The position numbers and the translations under genes are program-made. DNA of 64,000 bases from Streptomyces sp. Je 1-332 (GTDB lineage Bacteria > Actinomycetota > Actinomycetes > Streptomycetales > Streptomycetaceae). The stretch lies in contig NZ_CP160402.1 of NCBI RefSeq assembly GCF_040730185.1, forward strand, positions 558,001 to 622,000, in the 5' to 3' direction. The notes beneath the pieces are model-generated. The model saw only the letters and a list, made by a program, of their open reading frames with translations, was not told the origin of the DNA and did not search any database. Shown one piece after another: positions 22,862-31,032 of the stretch (position 1 is the first letter of the stretch; every line of letters starts with the position of its first letter).

Positions 22862-23422
22862 ATGACTTCGAACGAGCTGACCACCACCCCCGAGCAGGCG
22901 GAAACCCCGGCCGTCACCGGCGAGCGCGCCGAATGGCTGGACGCGCTGGCCAAGCACCGGCACTTCCTGCGCTTCACCGCACGTGACCTCACCGACGAGC
23001 AGGCCGGGCTGCGGACCACCGCGAGCGAGCTGTGCATTGGCGGTCTGATCAAGCACGTGACGGAGGTCGAGAAGGCCTGGGTGGACTTCATCCTGGACGG
23101 CCCGTCGACCATGGGGGACTTCACGTCCATGACCGAGGAGGACTGGGCCGACCGTAGCGACGGGTTCCGGATGCTGCCGGGCGAGACGCTGGCGGGCGTG
23201 CTGGCAGACTACGAGAAGGTGGCGATCCGCACCGACCAACTGGTCTCCACACTGCCCGACTTGGACGTCACGTGGCCGTTGCCGAAGGCTCCGTGGTTCG
23301 AGGCCGACGCACAGTGGTCGGCCCGGCGGGTGCTGATGCACATCGTCACGGAGACCGCCCAGCACTCTGGCCACGCCGACATCATCCGTGAGTCCTTGGA
23401 CGGTGCGCAGAGCATGGCCTGA
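22862..23422 (+). CDS. DinB-like metal-binding protein (DUF664 type)
   Basis: 186 residues from ATG 22862, with GGAAGG about 11 bases upstream. A four-helix DinB/YfiT-like fold; the three expected His metal ligands are in GGLIKHVTEVEKAW and in HIVTETAQHSGHADIIRE. Many members of this superfamily are thiol-dependent transferases using mycothiol in actinobacteria. The first 18 residues are a Thr/Glu-rich extension. A strong hairpin follows the gene. Confidence 0.85.
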   Translation: MTSNELTTTPEQAETPAVTGERAEWLDALAKHRHFLRFTARDLTDEQAGLRTTASELCIGGLIKHVTEVEKAWVDFILDGPSTMGDFTSMTEEDWADRSDGFRMLPGETLAGVLADYEKVAIRTDQLVSTLPDLDVTWPLPKAPWFEADAQWSARRVLMHIVTETAQHSGHADIIRESLDGAQSMA

Positions 23423-23436
23423 GGCGGGCCAGCAAG

Positions 23437-23455
23437 CTCCCAGGCGACCTGGGAG
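23437..23455 (+). terminator. Hairpin after the DinB gene
   Basis: CTCCCAGG, loop CGA, CCTGGGAG form a perfect 8-bp stem 15 bp after the stop codon. A second partial copy (GGCTGCCTGGGAGCC) follows at once and can form an alternative stem. Confidence 0.6.
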
Positions 23456-23486
23456 GCTGCCTGGGAGCCTGTTGACCCCCACCATC

Positions 23487-23502
23487 TGACTACATTTTCA
23501 GT
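23487..23502. promoter_or_regulatory. Second copy of the TetR-type operator
   Basis: TGACTACATTTTCAGT matches the site in front of the tetR gene (24210-24225, TGACTGAATTTTCAGT) at 14 of 16 positions. It lies between the DinB terminator and the 3-prime end of tetR, where no promoter is needed for the known genes. It may be a duplicated operator or a decoy. Confidence 0.45.
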
Positions 23503-23567
23503 CCCACGAAGGATTCAACCAACCCCACAAAGGAACCACCCTCGAAGGATCCAGTCCCACGAAGGAT
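23499..23567. repeat. Direct repeats downstream of tetR
   Basis: CAGTCCCACGAAGGAT occurs at 23499-23514 and again at 23552-23567 (period 53). A diverged copy, CTCGAAGGATCCAG, lies between them. The block fills the gap between the second operator and the tetR stop codon. Confidence 0.7.
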
Positions 23568-23570
23568 CCA

Positions 23571-24152
23571 TCACTCCCGCAGCAGCGCCAGCTCGGCGTC
23601 GATGGCCCCGCGCATCAGGTCGCGCGCGTGGTCGATCCGCAGTCCGCCGCTGAGCCAGCGCATGCTGAGCCCTTCGAGGAGCGCGGTGAGCCGCTCGCCC
23701 GCCGCGGCCAGGGCGGGCGCCGGCGCCGTCGGCCGCACCTGGCCGATGAGGGCCGCCACCTCCTGCGCCCACACGAGGGTGGCCCTGGCGAGGTCCTCCC
23801 GCAGCACCTCGTCGAAGACGGCGCTCGCCCGCAGCTCGCCCCAGGCGGTGCTGTTCTCCCTGACCACCTGGAGGTCCTGCAGTTCCAGGAGGAGGGTCTC
23901 CTCCAGCTCCGCCCGCGGCGTCAGCGGCTCGGCGTCCGCGGCGCGGTCGGTGGTGTAGCGGTCGGCGCGGTCGTTGATGAACTCGAGCGTGTGGCGCAGG
24001 ATTCCGGTGCGGTCCTTGAAGTGGTAGTAGATCAACCCGGTCGAGACGCCCGCCTCGGCGGCGAGCTCTTCGACGCGCAGGCCGCGTACGCCGCGACGGG
24101 CGATGAGCCGCGCGGCGGCTTCGAGGATCTGAAGTGTGCGGGACGACGCCAT
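23571..24152 (-). CDS. TetR-family regulator
   Basis: 193 residues from ATG 24152; an earlier frame start at 24206 would add a Pro/Gly-rich extension without family similarity and would run into the operator. N-terminal helix-turn-helix VEELAAEAGVSTGLIYYHF is clear (residues 26-45); the C-terminal ligand domain is all-helical. It is divergent from the exported agmatine-deiminase-like gene, and an inverted-repeat operator lies between them, so it probably represses that gene and itself. Confidence 0.88.
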   Translation of the reverse strand: MASSRTLQILEAAARLIARRGVRGLRVEELAAEAGVSTGLIYYHFKDRTGILRHTLEFINDRADRYTTDRAADAEPLTPRAELEETLLLELQDLQVVRENSTAWGELRASAVFDEVLREDLARATLVWAQEVAALIGQVRPTAPAPALAAAGERLTALLEGLSMRWLSGGLRIDHARDLMRGAIDAELALLRE

Positions 24153-24209
24153 GATTCCGAACCCTACCGGCCCTCCCCCGGCTCGGTGATCCCGGGGACG
24201 CGGCATCTT

Positions 24210-24225
24210 TGACTGAATTTTCAGT
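24210..24225. promoter_or_regulatory. Operator between tetR and the agmatine-deiminase-like gene
   Basis: TGACTGAATTTTCAGT contains the inverted arms ACTGAA and TTCAGT with a 2-bp centre. Its position between two divergent starts (24152 and 24278), and a near copy at 23487, support a TetR binding site. Confidence 0.65.
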
Positions 24226-24277
24226 TCGTGTCAGAGTCGAGGCACTGAGCGGTTCCCGCGATGATCGGAGCTCACCC

Positions 24278-25459
24278 GTGTCCCCCCTCCTCCCGCCTCT
24301 TCCGTCTCGCCCGTCCCGCTCCTCTTCACTACCGTCCCGCCGTACCGCCCTGCGCGCAGCTGCCGGCATCGGCACCGCTGTCCTCGGGGCCTCGGCGTGC
24401 GGGCCCGGCGCCGAAGCGGCGAAGGCCGCGGACGACACGGAGACCGAGGGGCTGCGCATGGGTGCCGAGTGGGAGAGCCACGCACGCACCTTCATGTCGT
24501 GGCCCGCCCTGGAGTCGGTGTGGGGCAGGGACCTGCCTTACGTGCGCGAGGACATCGCTCGCGTCGCCCGGACCATCGCGGAGTACGAGTACGTCGTGAT
24601 GCTGGCCGGGCCCGGCCAGCGGAAGGCCGCCCAGCGGGCCTGCGGGCGCGGCGTCGAGGTCATCCCCCTGGCGGTCGACGACCTGTGGGCCCGCGACACC
24701 GTGCCCGTGTTCGTGGAGCGGGACGGCGAGGTCGTCGGTGTCGACTTCCACTTCAACGGGTGGGGCGACAAGCAGGAGCACACGAACGACGCCTGCGTGG
24801 GCCGCAACCTCCTGTCGAAGTACGGGATCCCGCGCGAGAAGGCTCCTCTGATCTCCGAGGGCGGCTCCTTCGAGACCGACGGTGAAGGAACCCTCCTCAT
24901 CACCGAGAGCTCGATCGTCAACGACAACCGCAACCCCGGAAAGAGCCGCGACCAGATCGAGGCCGAACTCGAGCGGGCGCTGGGCATCGAGAAGGTGGTC
25001 TGGCTGGCCGGCGTGCGCGGCGAGGACATCACCGACGCGCACGTCGACAGCCTCGTGCGCTTCACCGCGCCCGGCGTGGTGCTTCTCGACCGGGCCGCCC
25101 CCGGCACGCTCGCCGACTCCTGGTCGCGCGCGGCAGACCAGGCGAAGACCGTGCTCAGCAAGGCGAAGGACGCCAAGGGCCGGTCCTTCGAGATCATCGA
25201 TCTGCCGCAGCCCGACCTGGACAGGATCACCGGGGAGGGCGACGACTTCGTGTCGACGTACACCAATTTCTACGTCGCCAACGACTCCGTCTTCCTGCCC
25301 AGGTTCGGGGACCGGAAGGCCGACGACCGCGCCCGGAGCATCCTGCGGGAGCACTTCCCCGAGCGCGACGTCGTACCGGTCCGGATCGACACCATCGCCT
25401 CCGGTGGCGGCGGCATCCACTGCTCCACGCACGATCAGCCCGGCAGTCCGGTCGACTGA
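24278..25459 (+). CDS. Exported agmatine deiminase/peptidyl-arginine deiminase-like enzyme
   Basis: 393 residues from GTG 24278, chosen for GGAG 7-11 bases upstream. Tat signal: RRTALRAAAG then a hydrophobic stretch and GASAC, which could be a lipobox Cys near residue 42 (non-standard residue at -3). The guanidine-modifying fold is clear: DLWARDTVPVFV, SEGGSFETDG, DAHVDSLVRF (His/Asp pair) and the nucleophile Cys in GGGGIHCSTHDQP near the C-terminus. It should hydrolyse a guanidino substrate (agmatine or related) to an ureido product plus ammonia. Location outside the membrane is unusual for agmatine deiminases. Likely repressed by the adjacent TetR. Convergent with the protease gene, 10 bp apart. 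Confidence 0.88.
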   Translation: MSPLLPPLPSRPSRSSSLPSRRTALRAAAGIGTAVLGASACGPGAEAAKAADDTETEGLRMGAEWESHARTFMSWPALESVWGRDLPYVREDIARVARTIAEYEYVVMLAGPGQRKAAQRACGRGVEVIPLAVDDLWARDTVPVFVERDGEVVGVDFHFNGWGDKQEHTNDACVGRNLLSKYGIPREKAPLISEGGSFETDGEGTLLITESSIVNDNRNPGKSRDQIEAELERALGIEKVVWLAGVRGEDITDAHVDSLVRFTAPGVVLLDRAAPGTLADSWSRAADQAKTVLSKAKDAKGRSFEIIDLPQPDLDRITGEGDDFVSTYTNFYVANDSVFLPRFGDRKADDRARSILREHFPERDVVPVRIDTIASGGGGIHCSTHDQPGSPVD

Positions 25460-25469
25460 CTCCGCGGGG

Positions 25470-26597
25470 TCAGTTGCCGCCCGCGCCGATCTCGGCTCCG
25501 ACCGCCGCCAGGGCGGTGGTCACGGGCTGGAAGAACGTCTCGCCGCCCGCGGTGCAGTCACCGCTGCCGCCCGACGTGAGGCCGATCGCGCTGCCGTCGG
25601 CGGTGAACAACGAGCCGCCACTGTCTCCCGGTTCGGCACAGACGTCGGTCTGGATGAGACCGCTGACGGTCCCTTCGGGGTAGTTCACAGTGGCGTTGAG
25701 ACCGGTGACCGTCCCCGACTGGAGGCCGGTGGTGCTGCCCATGCGGGACACCTCCTGCCCGACCGCGGCCTCGGCGGCCTGCACGATCTCCGTGGTCTGG
25801 CCGTCGCCCGTGTTGACCGTGCTCGGGGCTTCCGTCGCCGGATCGTCGTACGTGACCAGGGCGAAGTCGCCGTCCCCCGGGAACGTGGCGGCCTGGACGG
25901 TGCCGATGGCCGCGCCGTCCTGGGCGTCCGACCAGCTTTCGGTGGCGACCCCGCAGTGCCCCGCGGTGAGGAAGCCGGGGTTGCCGTCCTCGGTCGTCAC
26001 GTTGAAGCCGAGCGAACAGCGTGCGCCGCCACCGAAGATGGCGTCACCGCCCGCGGCGAAGGGCTTGAACTCTCCCGCGGACTTCTGGATGCGTGCCATT
26101 CCCGAGCCGAGTGAATCGACGGTCGACTCGAGCTTGTCCCAGCGTTCGCCGGTGACGGTGCGGTCGGCCGTGACCACGATCTGGTTGGTCCTCGGGTCGG
26201 TGGCCCAGGCGGTCCCGGCCATGGTGGCCCGGCTCGCCAACGCCTTGGTGGCGGAGCCCAGTTCACCGGTGCTGTTGTCGACGCTACGGGCCACCGCCCC
26301 GGCCTTTCTCACCTGTACGTTCACCGCGTTGTCGCTGCCCACGACGTTGACGACGAGCTGCTGCTTGTCCTGGTCGTAGTACGCCCCCGCGTAGGCATCG
26401 CCGAGCTGCGAGGCCAGCGGCTCCACCAGCTGCGACGCCGATGCCGCGCTGATCCTCTCGGCAGCGGCCCCTGGAGCGGTCTTTGACCCGGACTGCGAGG
26501 CGTTGGCCTGCTGCAGCAGGACGGCCGTCGCGACCATGCCCAGGGCCGCGGCCCCTGCCAGAACGGCCTTTCGCTTGGGTATTCGCTTGTGCCTCAA
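25470..26597 (-). CDS. Streptogrisin-type S1 serine protease with pro-region
   Basis: 375 residues; the start is TTG 26597, placed 7 bases after a strong AGGAGG. Signal peptide in residues 1-33, an alpha-lytic-protease-type pro-region (about 34-185), then a chymotrypsin-fold domain. Catalytic triad: His in LTAGHC, Asp in DFALVTY, Ser in EPGDSGGSLF. Cys pairs (RCSLGF with AGHCG; DVCAEPG with SGDCTAGG) match the streptogrisin disulfides. No chitin-binding domain follows. Secreted, self-processing protease. Confidence 0.93.
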   Translation of the reverse strand: MRHKRIPKRKAVLAGAAALGMVATAVLLQQANASQSGSKTAPGAAAERISAASASQLVEPLASQLGDAYAGAYYDQDKQQLVVNVVGSDNAVNVQVRKAGAVARSVDNSTGELGSATKALASRATMAGTAWATDPRTNQIVVTADRTVTGERWDKLESTVDSLGSGMARIQKSAGEFKPFAAGGDAIFGGGARCSLGFNVTTEDGNPGFLTAGHCGVATESWSDAQDGAAIGTVQAATFPGDGDFALVTYDDPATEAPSTVNTGDGQTTEIVQAAEAAVGQEVSRMGSTTGLQSGTVTGLNATVNYPEGTVSGLIQTDVCAEPGDSGGSLFTADGSAIGLTSGGSGDCTAGGETFFQPVTTALAAVGAEIGAGGN

Positions 26598-26730
26598 CTC
26601 GTCGCCTCCTGTGGGGGATACCGAATGCGCTGACCGACCGAAGCCGGTGACATGTCCGGTCCTAGATACGGGTGTGACGAGAGTTGTGTTCAGTGGGTGA
26701 CTCGATGAGCGTGCGACAACGGTCAGTGGC

Positions 26731-27729
26731 TCAGGGCTTGTTGGTGTCCGGCGATGGCGGGGCCGTCGTGCCGGCCGCCAGCAGTCTCCGCGCCAGCGCG
26801 CGGCAGCGTTCCCCGAGCTCCGGAGGTTCGAGCACCTCGAAGTCGTGCCCCAGCAGGACCACTCGCATGAGGACGGCGTCCAGGCGCTCGGCGCCGCTGA
26901 GCACCTCGCAGAGCTCGCTCCCCCGCGGTCGAACGACCGCCGCCGACGCCGGGATCTGCGCGCGCACGGTGTCGGCCGGCGCGTGAACGAGGAAGCGCGC
27001 CTGATGTGGGTAGACCCGACTCGCCACCCCCTCCTGTACGTATGGCGCGGCGTCGGGCGCCTCGCGCGGACGGAAGCGGAAGGTCCGGGCGGATGCCTCG
27101 GTCATCCGGTCGACGCGGAAGCTGCGCCAGTCCTCGCGATCGAGGTCGTACGCGAGGAGATACCAGCGCCGGTCGGACGCGACCAGGCGGTAGGGCTCGA
27201 CCCGTCGCCGTCGCACCTCGCCCTTGGAGGGGTAGTCGAAGCCGGCCTCGACCTCGTCGCGGCACGCTCTGGCCAGCGTCATCAGCGCCTCGGGATCGAC
27301 GGGGGTGCGGCCCCCGCCGAAGAACTCCACCGAGCCGGAGAGCGCACGCACCTCGTGCCGCAGCCGCGCGGGCAGCACCTGGTCGAGCTTGGACAGGGCT
27401 CGGAGGGCGGCGTCCCCCGCACCGGCGACCGCGCCTCCCGCACCGGCGAGCAGCGAGACCGCGGTGGCGATCGCCTCCTGGTCGTCGAGGAGCAGCGGCG
27501 GCAGGTCCCGCCCCGGGCCGAGCCGGTAGCCACCGCCGACGCCCTGTCCTGCGAGAACCGGGTAGCCGAGCGTGCGCAGCCGCTCGACGTCACGCCGTAC
27601 GGTGCGCGACGTGACCCGGAGCCGGTCGGCGAGCTCGGGGCCGGTCCACACGTGGCGTTGCTGCAGCAGCCCCAGCAGGGTGAGTACCCGCTCCGTCGTG
27701 CCCAGTTCGTCGTCGCGCGCCCCGTCCAT
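26731..27729 (-). CDS. WYL-domain transcriptional regulator (DeoR-like HTH)
   Basis: 332 residues from ATG 27729; the open frame extends upstream without similarity. N-terminal winged helix (ERVLTLLGLLQQRHVWTGPELADRLRVTSRTVRRDVERL), then a WYL domain (VEPYRLVASDRRWYLLAYDLDREDWRSFRVDRM) and a C-terminal WCX region. WYL proteins sense nucleic-acid or small-molecule ligands. It is divergent from a VOC-family gene, with a 174-bp gap, and probably controls it. Confidence 0.9.
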   Translation of the reverse strand: MDGARDDELGTTERVLTLLGLLQQRHVWTGPELADRLRVTSRTVRRDVERLRTLGYPVLAGQGVGGGYRLGPGRDLPPLLLDDQEAIATAVSLLAGAGGAVAGAGDAALRALSKLDQVLPARLRHEVRALSGSVEFFGGGRTPVDPEALMTLARACRDEVEAGFDYPSKGEVRRRRVEPYRLVASDRRWYLLAYDLDREDWRSFRVDRMTEASARTFRFRPREAPDAAPYVQEGVASRVYPHQARFLVHAPADTVRAQIPASAAVVRPRGSELCEVLSGAERLDAVLMRVVLLGHDFEVLEPPELGERCRALARRLLAAGTTAPPSPDTNKP

Positions 27730-27903
27730 GCCGCTCAGCCTGCCAGAGACAGCGGACCGATCCTGTCCGCCAGGGGTGTCACGGTGGCTTCGGGAGCGCA
27801 GCCGGGCGTGCGTCCGCGCGGCGCCTCGGAGACGCTGGCTGCGTGCGCCGGCCGGCGAGAAGAACCCCACCCACCTGAAGCGCGCCACGAACGGAGCAAT
27901 CCC

Positions 27904-28365
27904 ATGAGCCGCCACATCCAGATCACCTTCGACGCCCATGACCCGCGGGCTCTGTCGTCCTTCTGGCGCGATGTGCTGGGTTACGTCCACCCCGGCCCGC
28001 CCGGGGTCGACCTGCCCGAGGGCGCCGACGCGCTCGCCGCGTGGGACGACTTCCTCGCGCGGATCGGCGTACCGGAGGATCAACGCAACTCCAAGTCGGC
28101 CATCGAGGACCCGGCAGGGAACGGGCCACGGGTGTTCTTCCAGCAGGTCCCGGAGGACAAGGTCGCCAAGAACCGCGTCCACCTCGACGTCCGTGCGGCT
28201 CCCGGGCTCGAGGGCGCGCAGCGCATGGCGGCCCTTGAGGCCGAGTGCGACCGCCTCGTCGCCTTGGGGGCGAAGCGGGTGCGCCGCGACGAGCCCGCTC
28301 CCCCGATGAGCGCCGGCTTCATCGTGATGACCGACCCCGAGGGCAACGAGTTCTGCCTGGACTGA
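27904..28365 (+). CDS. VOC/glyoxalase-like protein
   Basis: 153 residues from ATG 27904, with GGAG 7-10 bases upstream. Two beta-alpha-beta-beta-beta modules: ITFDAHDPRALSSFWRDVLGY at the start, RVFFQQVPEDKVAKNRVHLDV in the middle and VMTDPEGNEFCLD at the end. His in VHLDV and Glu in NEFCLD are the likely metal or substrate positions. Such proteins range from dioxygenases to antibiotic-binding proteins; substrate unknown. Divergent from the WYL regulator. Confidence 0.85.
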   Translation: MSRHIQITFDAHDPRALSSFWRDVLGYVHPGPPGVDLPEGADALAAWDDFLARIGVPEDQRNSKSAIEDPAGNGPRVFFQQVPEDKVAKNRVHLDVRAAPGLEGAQRMAALEAECDRLVALGAKRVRRDEPAPPMSAGFIVMTDPEGNEFCLD

Positions 28366-28491
28366 CCTCACCCCGTCGTGACCGTGCGTGACGGCTGGAC
28401 GGGCGGGGTCCCCGTGTCCCGCTTACGTTTGAACGCAGAGGCCGACACCGTGAGTGAGAGCGGTGGGCGCTGTACCGACAAAGGAGTGGGC

Positions 28492-28683
28492 ATGGCTGAC
28501 AAGGGCGGCATGGACAAGATGAAGGGCAAGGCCAAGGAGATGACCGGCAAGGTCACGGGCGACCGCGGCAAGCAGGCCGAGGGCAAGATGGACCAGGCGA
28601 AGGGCGAGGCCAAGAAGTCCATGGACGACGTCCGCGACCGCGCCCAGGAGAAGCGAGACTCCATGAAGCGCCGCGACGCCTGA
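28492..28683 (+). CDS. CsbD family stress protein
   Basis: 63 residues from ATG 28492, with AAGGAG 6-11 bases upstream. Highly charged and Lys/Asp-rich with no Trp, Tyr or Phe. The GKAKEMTGKVTGDRGKQAEGKMDQAKG core is the CsbD repeat. Members are usually induced by general stress sigma factors; the role is unknown. A strong terminator follows at 28711. Confidence 0.88.
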   Translation: MADKGGMDKMKGKAKEMTGKVTGDRGKQAEGKMDQAKGEAKKSMDDVRDRAQEKRDSMKRRDA

Positions 28684-28710
28684 CCGGCTCCGCCTGAGCC
28701 GAAGCCGCAA

Positions 28711-28746
28711 CCGAAGCCCCCGCCCACTCCCGTGCGGGGGCTTCGG
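28711..28746 (+). terminator. Rho-independent type hairpin after csbD-like gene
   Basis: CCGAAGCCCCCGC (28711-28723) and GCGGGGGCTTCGG (28734-28746) are perfect 13-bp arms with a 10-base loop. No U-tract follows, as is common in Streptomyces. Confidence 0.85.
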
Positions 28747-28793
28747 CCGTCCTGGACGACTCACGGGGGACCCGCGGCGGGGGCACTAGGCCG

Positions 28794-29010
28794 CCACGAT
28801 GAGCACCTGAGGGAACTCCAGGCGCCGGTCAGGTGGTTCGAGTACCTCGGGGCCGCGGATTTCTGGAACCGCACGCTGCAGAACTGGCAGTCCGAGCTTC
28901 TCGCCGTCGGGTCGATGGCCATCTTCTCCGGCTATCTGCGCCAACGCGGCTCACCGGAATCGAAGCCGGTGGGCTCGGCTCATGAGTCGACCGGGGTCGA
29001 TGGCGGCTGA
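28794..29010 (+). pseudogene. C-terminal remnant of a DUF6766 membrane protein
   Basis: About 70 codons read DEHLRELQAPV, WFEYLGAADFWNRTLQNWQ, ELLAVGSMAIFSGYLRQRG and SPESKPVG, matching the C-terminal part of DUF6766 proteins as I remember them (normally over 200 residues with two related membrane halves). The N-terminal two thirds is missing: the sequence goes straight from the csbD terminator into the remnant, and there is no start with a ribosome site. The end overlaps the convergent uracil-DNA glycosylase by 31 bp. Confidence 0.65.
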
Positions 29011-29771
29011 GGCGCGTACGGCGCGATGCCCGCCTCGCCCGCGGCCTCCCGCAGGACGTCCTTGAGCATGTCCGGAGTCAGTCGGCCCGTGAACGTGTTC
29101 CGCTGGCTGACGTGGAAGCAGCCATGCAGGGTGACGGGACCCGGTCCGGGCTCGCCGGGAGCGACGGCCGCCGAGCGGCCTCCGGTCGCCTGTTCGGCCT
29201 CACGCTCCAGCGTCACCCGCGCGCCATGCGCGAACCGCGGCCGTGGCCTGGGCACGCGCCACCCCGCCGCGGCGAACGCCGGCAGGGCGGCCTGCCAGCC
29301 GAACGCGCCCAGGATCACCGCCGACCGCAGCCTCGGCCCCAGCAGCTCCAACTCCCGCACGAGCCACGGCCTGCACGTGTCCCGCTCACCGGGGGTCGGC
29401 TTGTTCTCGGGCGGTGCGCAGTGCACCGGTGAGGTCACCCGCAGCCCGCGCAGCGTCAGGCCGTCGTCCATGGACACGGCGTGCGGGCTCGACGCGAGAC
29501 CCAGGTCGTACATCGCCCTGTACAGGACGTCTCCGGACCGGTCACCCGTGAACATACGGCCCGTCCGGTTTCCACCATGCGCGGCCGGGGCGAGCCCGAT
29601 GACGAGCAGCGAGGCGTCCGGCGGCCCGAAACCGGGCACCGGCCGGGCCCAGTACGTCCAGTCCATGAAGGCGGCCCGTTTGACCCGGCCCACCTCCTCC
29701 CGCCACGCGACAAGTCGGGGGCACGCCGAGCATCCCGCTACCCGGGCGTCCAGCTCGTCCAGCGGGTTCAT
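28980..29771 (-). CDS. Uracil-DNA glycosylase, family 5 (UdgB type)
   Basis: 263 residues. It removes uracil, and in family 5 also other deaminated bases, from DNA. Motifs: GLAPAAHGGNRTGRMFTGDRSGD (active-site loop, Ala instead of the Asp/Asn of other families) and CFHVSQRNTFTGRLT near the C-terminus. Four Cys fitting an iron-sulfur cluster: two in CSACPRL (14 and 17), one in PVHCAPPENKP and one in DTCRPWL. Its ATG overlaps the stop of the isochorismatase-like gene by 4 bp, so the two are cotranslated. Confidence 0.92.
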   Translation of the reverse strand: MNPLDELDARVAGCSACPRLVAWREEVGRVKRAAFMDWTYWARPVPGFGPPDASLLVIGLAPAAHGGNRTGRMFTGDRSGDVLYRAMYDLGLASSPHAVSMDDGLTLRGLRVTSPVHCAPPENKPTPGERDTCRPWLVRELELLGPRLRSAVILGAFGWQAALPAFAAAGWRVPRPRPRFAHGARVTLEREAEQATGGRSAAVAPGEPGPGPVTLHGCFHVSQRNTFTGRLTPDMLKDVLREAAGEAGIAPYAPQPPSTPVDS

Positions 29772-30316
29772 CCGGCCCCGAAGAGCGTGTCGTCCGTGGA
29801 GCGGACCATGCGTGCCTGCATGTTCCGCTCCATCATCTGCAGCGCGGCGGTGGCCAGGTCACTGTGGATGCTCGCGCAGGCGTCCTCGGCCACCTCGACG
29901 TCCAGGTGCCGGATGTGGGCGTCGAGTGCCGAGTAGAGGATGCACTGCTCGGTCACCTGACCGCAGAGGAGCACGGAGTCGATGCCGCGCTGGCGGAGCA
30001 GGTACTCCAGAGGGGTGTCGTAGAAGATCGAGTGGCGGGCCTTCACCACGAAGAGCGAGTCGCCTTCGGGGCGGATCGGGGTGACCAGATCGGCATGCGG
30101 GCCGCTCAGGACGATGTCCAGGAGCTCGTCATGATGAGAGCGCCACAGGCCGAAATTGTCGTTGGCGTAGATCACCACGATGTCCTCGGCCCGTGCCCGC
30201 TCGATCAGCCTGCGGACGTTCGGCAGCACTTCCTTGACCGACCTGCGGAGGATTTCCGCGTCGGGGTGGTCGTACATGTTGATCATGTCGACGACGATGA
30301 GAGCCTTCACAACCAT
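29768..30316 (-). CDS. Isochorismatase-like cysteine hydrolase
   Basis: 182 residues from ATG 30316. Catalytic triad of the family: Asp in IVVDMINMY (residue 10), Lys in VVKARHSIFYDT, Cys in GQVTEQCILYSALDA. Members include nicotinamidases and N-carbamoyl hydrolases; substrate unknown. Overlap of 4 bp (ATGA) with the following udg gene suggests a joint function, perhaps handling products of base damage, but this is inference. Confidence 0.9.
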   Translation of the reverse strand: MVVKALIVVDMINMYDHPDAEILRRSVKEVLPNVRRLIERARAEDIVVIYANDNFGLWRSHHDELLDIVLSGPHADLVTPIRPEGDSLFVVKARHSIFYDTPLEYLLRQRGIDSVLLCGQVTEQCILYSALDAHIRHLDVEVAEDACASIHSDLATAALQMMERNMQARMVRSTDDTLFGAG

Positions 30317-30379
30317 GCCCCGAGTCCATCACGGGCCTCACCTGTCCGCACGGCCGCCCCGGCTGATCAAGGGCGGTGC

Positions 30380-30913
30380 CTATCCGGCGGCGACCGCTTC
30401 GACGGAGAGCCGGATCTTCAGACGGCGGCCGGTCATGCCCTTCGCCGTGGTCACGCCGAACGCGTACCGGTCGATGGTGGCCGTGCCCTCGACGGACAGC
30501 CGTCGCCCGTTCAGCGCGACCGACCCGATACTGACGGCGACGGGCCGTGTGACACCCCGTACCGTCAACTCCCCCTGCAGCACTGCCGTTTCCGTCGGTG
30601 ATTCTGTCACCCGGCGGCTGCGGAACCCGATCTCCGGATGCTCGGCCGCGTCGAGGTAGTCGGCGGAGGTGACGTGCCGGTCACGGCGCCCCAGACCCGA
30701 GTCGAACGAGTCCGCCCTGACCGTCACGTCCACCGATGACTCCTCGACGGCATCGGCCACGGTGATCCGCCCCCGGCTGATGCCGAAGGAGCCCCGCACC
30801 GGAAACAGGCCGAAGACCGTGCGTGTACGGAAGCGCACCGTCGAAGCCGCCGCGTCGATCTCGTACGTGCCGCTCGTCGGCACCGTCTGGTCTTTCCGAA
30901 CCGTCAGGACCAT
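30380..30913 (-). CDS. YceI family lipid-binding-like protein
   Basis: 177 residues from ATG 30913, with AGGAGG 11 bases upstream (an in-frame GTG sits 9 bp earlier). No signal peptide, so it is cytoplasmic. YceI beta-barrel: TYEIDAAASTVRFRTRTVFGLFPVRGSF at the start, the SFDSGLGRRDRHVTSADYLDAAEHPEI motif in the middle and LTVRGVTRPVAV. YceI proteins bind isoprenoid quinones or polyisoprenoid lipids. Confidence 0.9.
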   Translation of the reverse strand: MVLTVRKDQTVPTSGTYEIDAAASTVRFRTRTVFGLFPVRGSFGISRGRITVADAVEESSVDVTVRADSFDSGLGRRDRHVTSADYLDAAEHPEIGFRSRRVTESPTETAVLQGELTVRGVTRPVAVSIGSVALNGRRLSVEGTATIDRYAFGVTTAKGMTGRRLKIRLSVEAVAAG

Positions 30914-31032
30914 GATCCCCACGCCTCCTTCTCCTGCCGTCCGCCACTCGTCTCAGCGTGCCCGCCGAGCTCGGTGCGGGGCAGATCCGGATGTCGCCGG
31001 TCCCCCGGTACAAATGTCACCGCCGCGGACGG

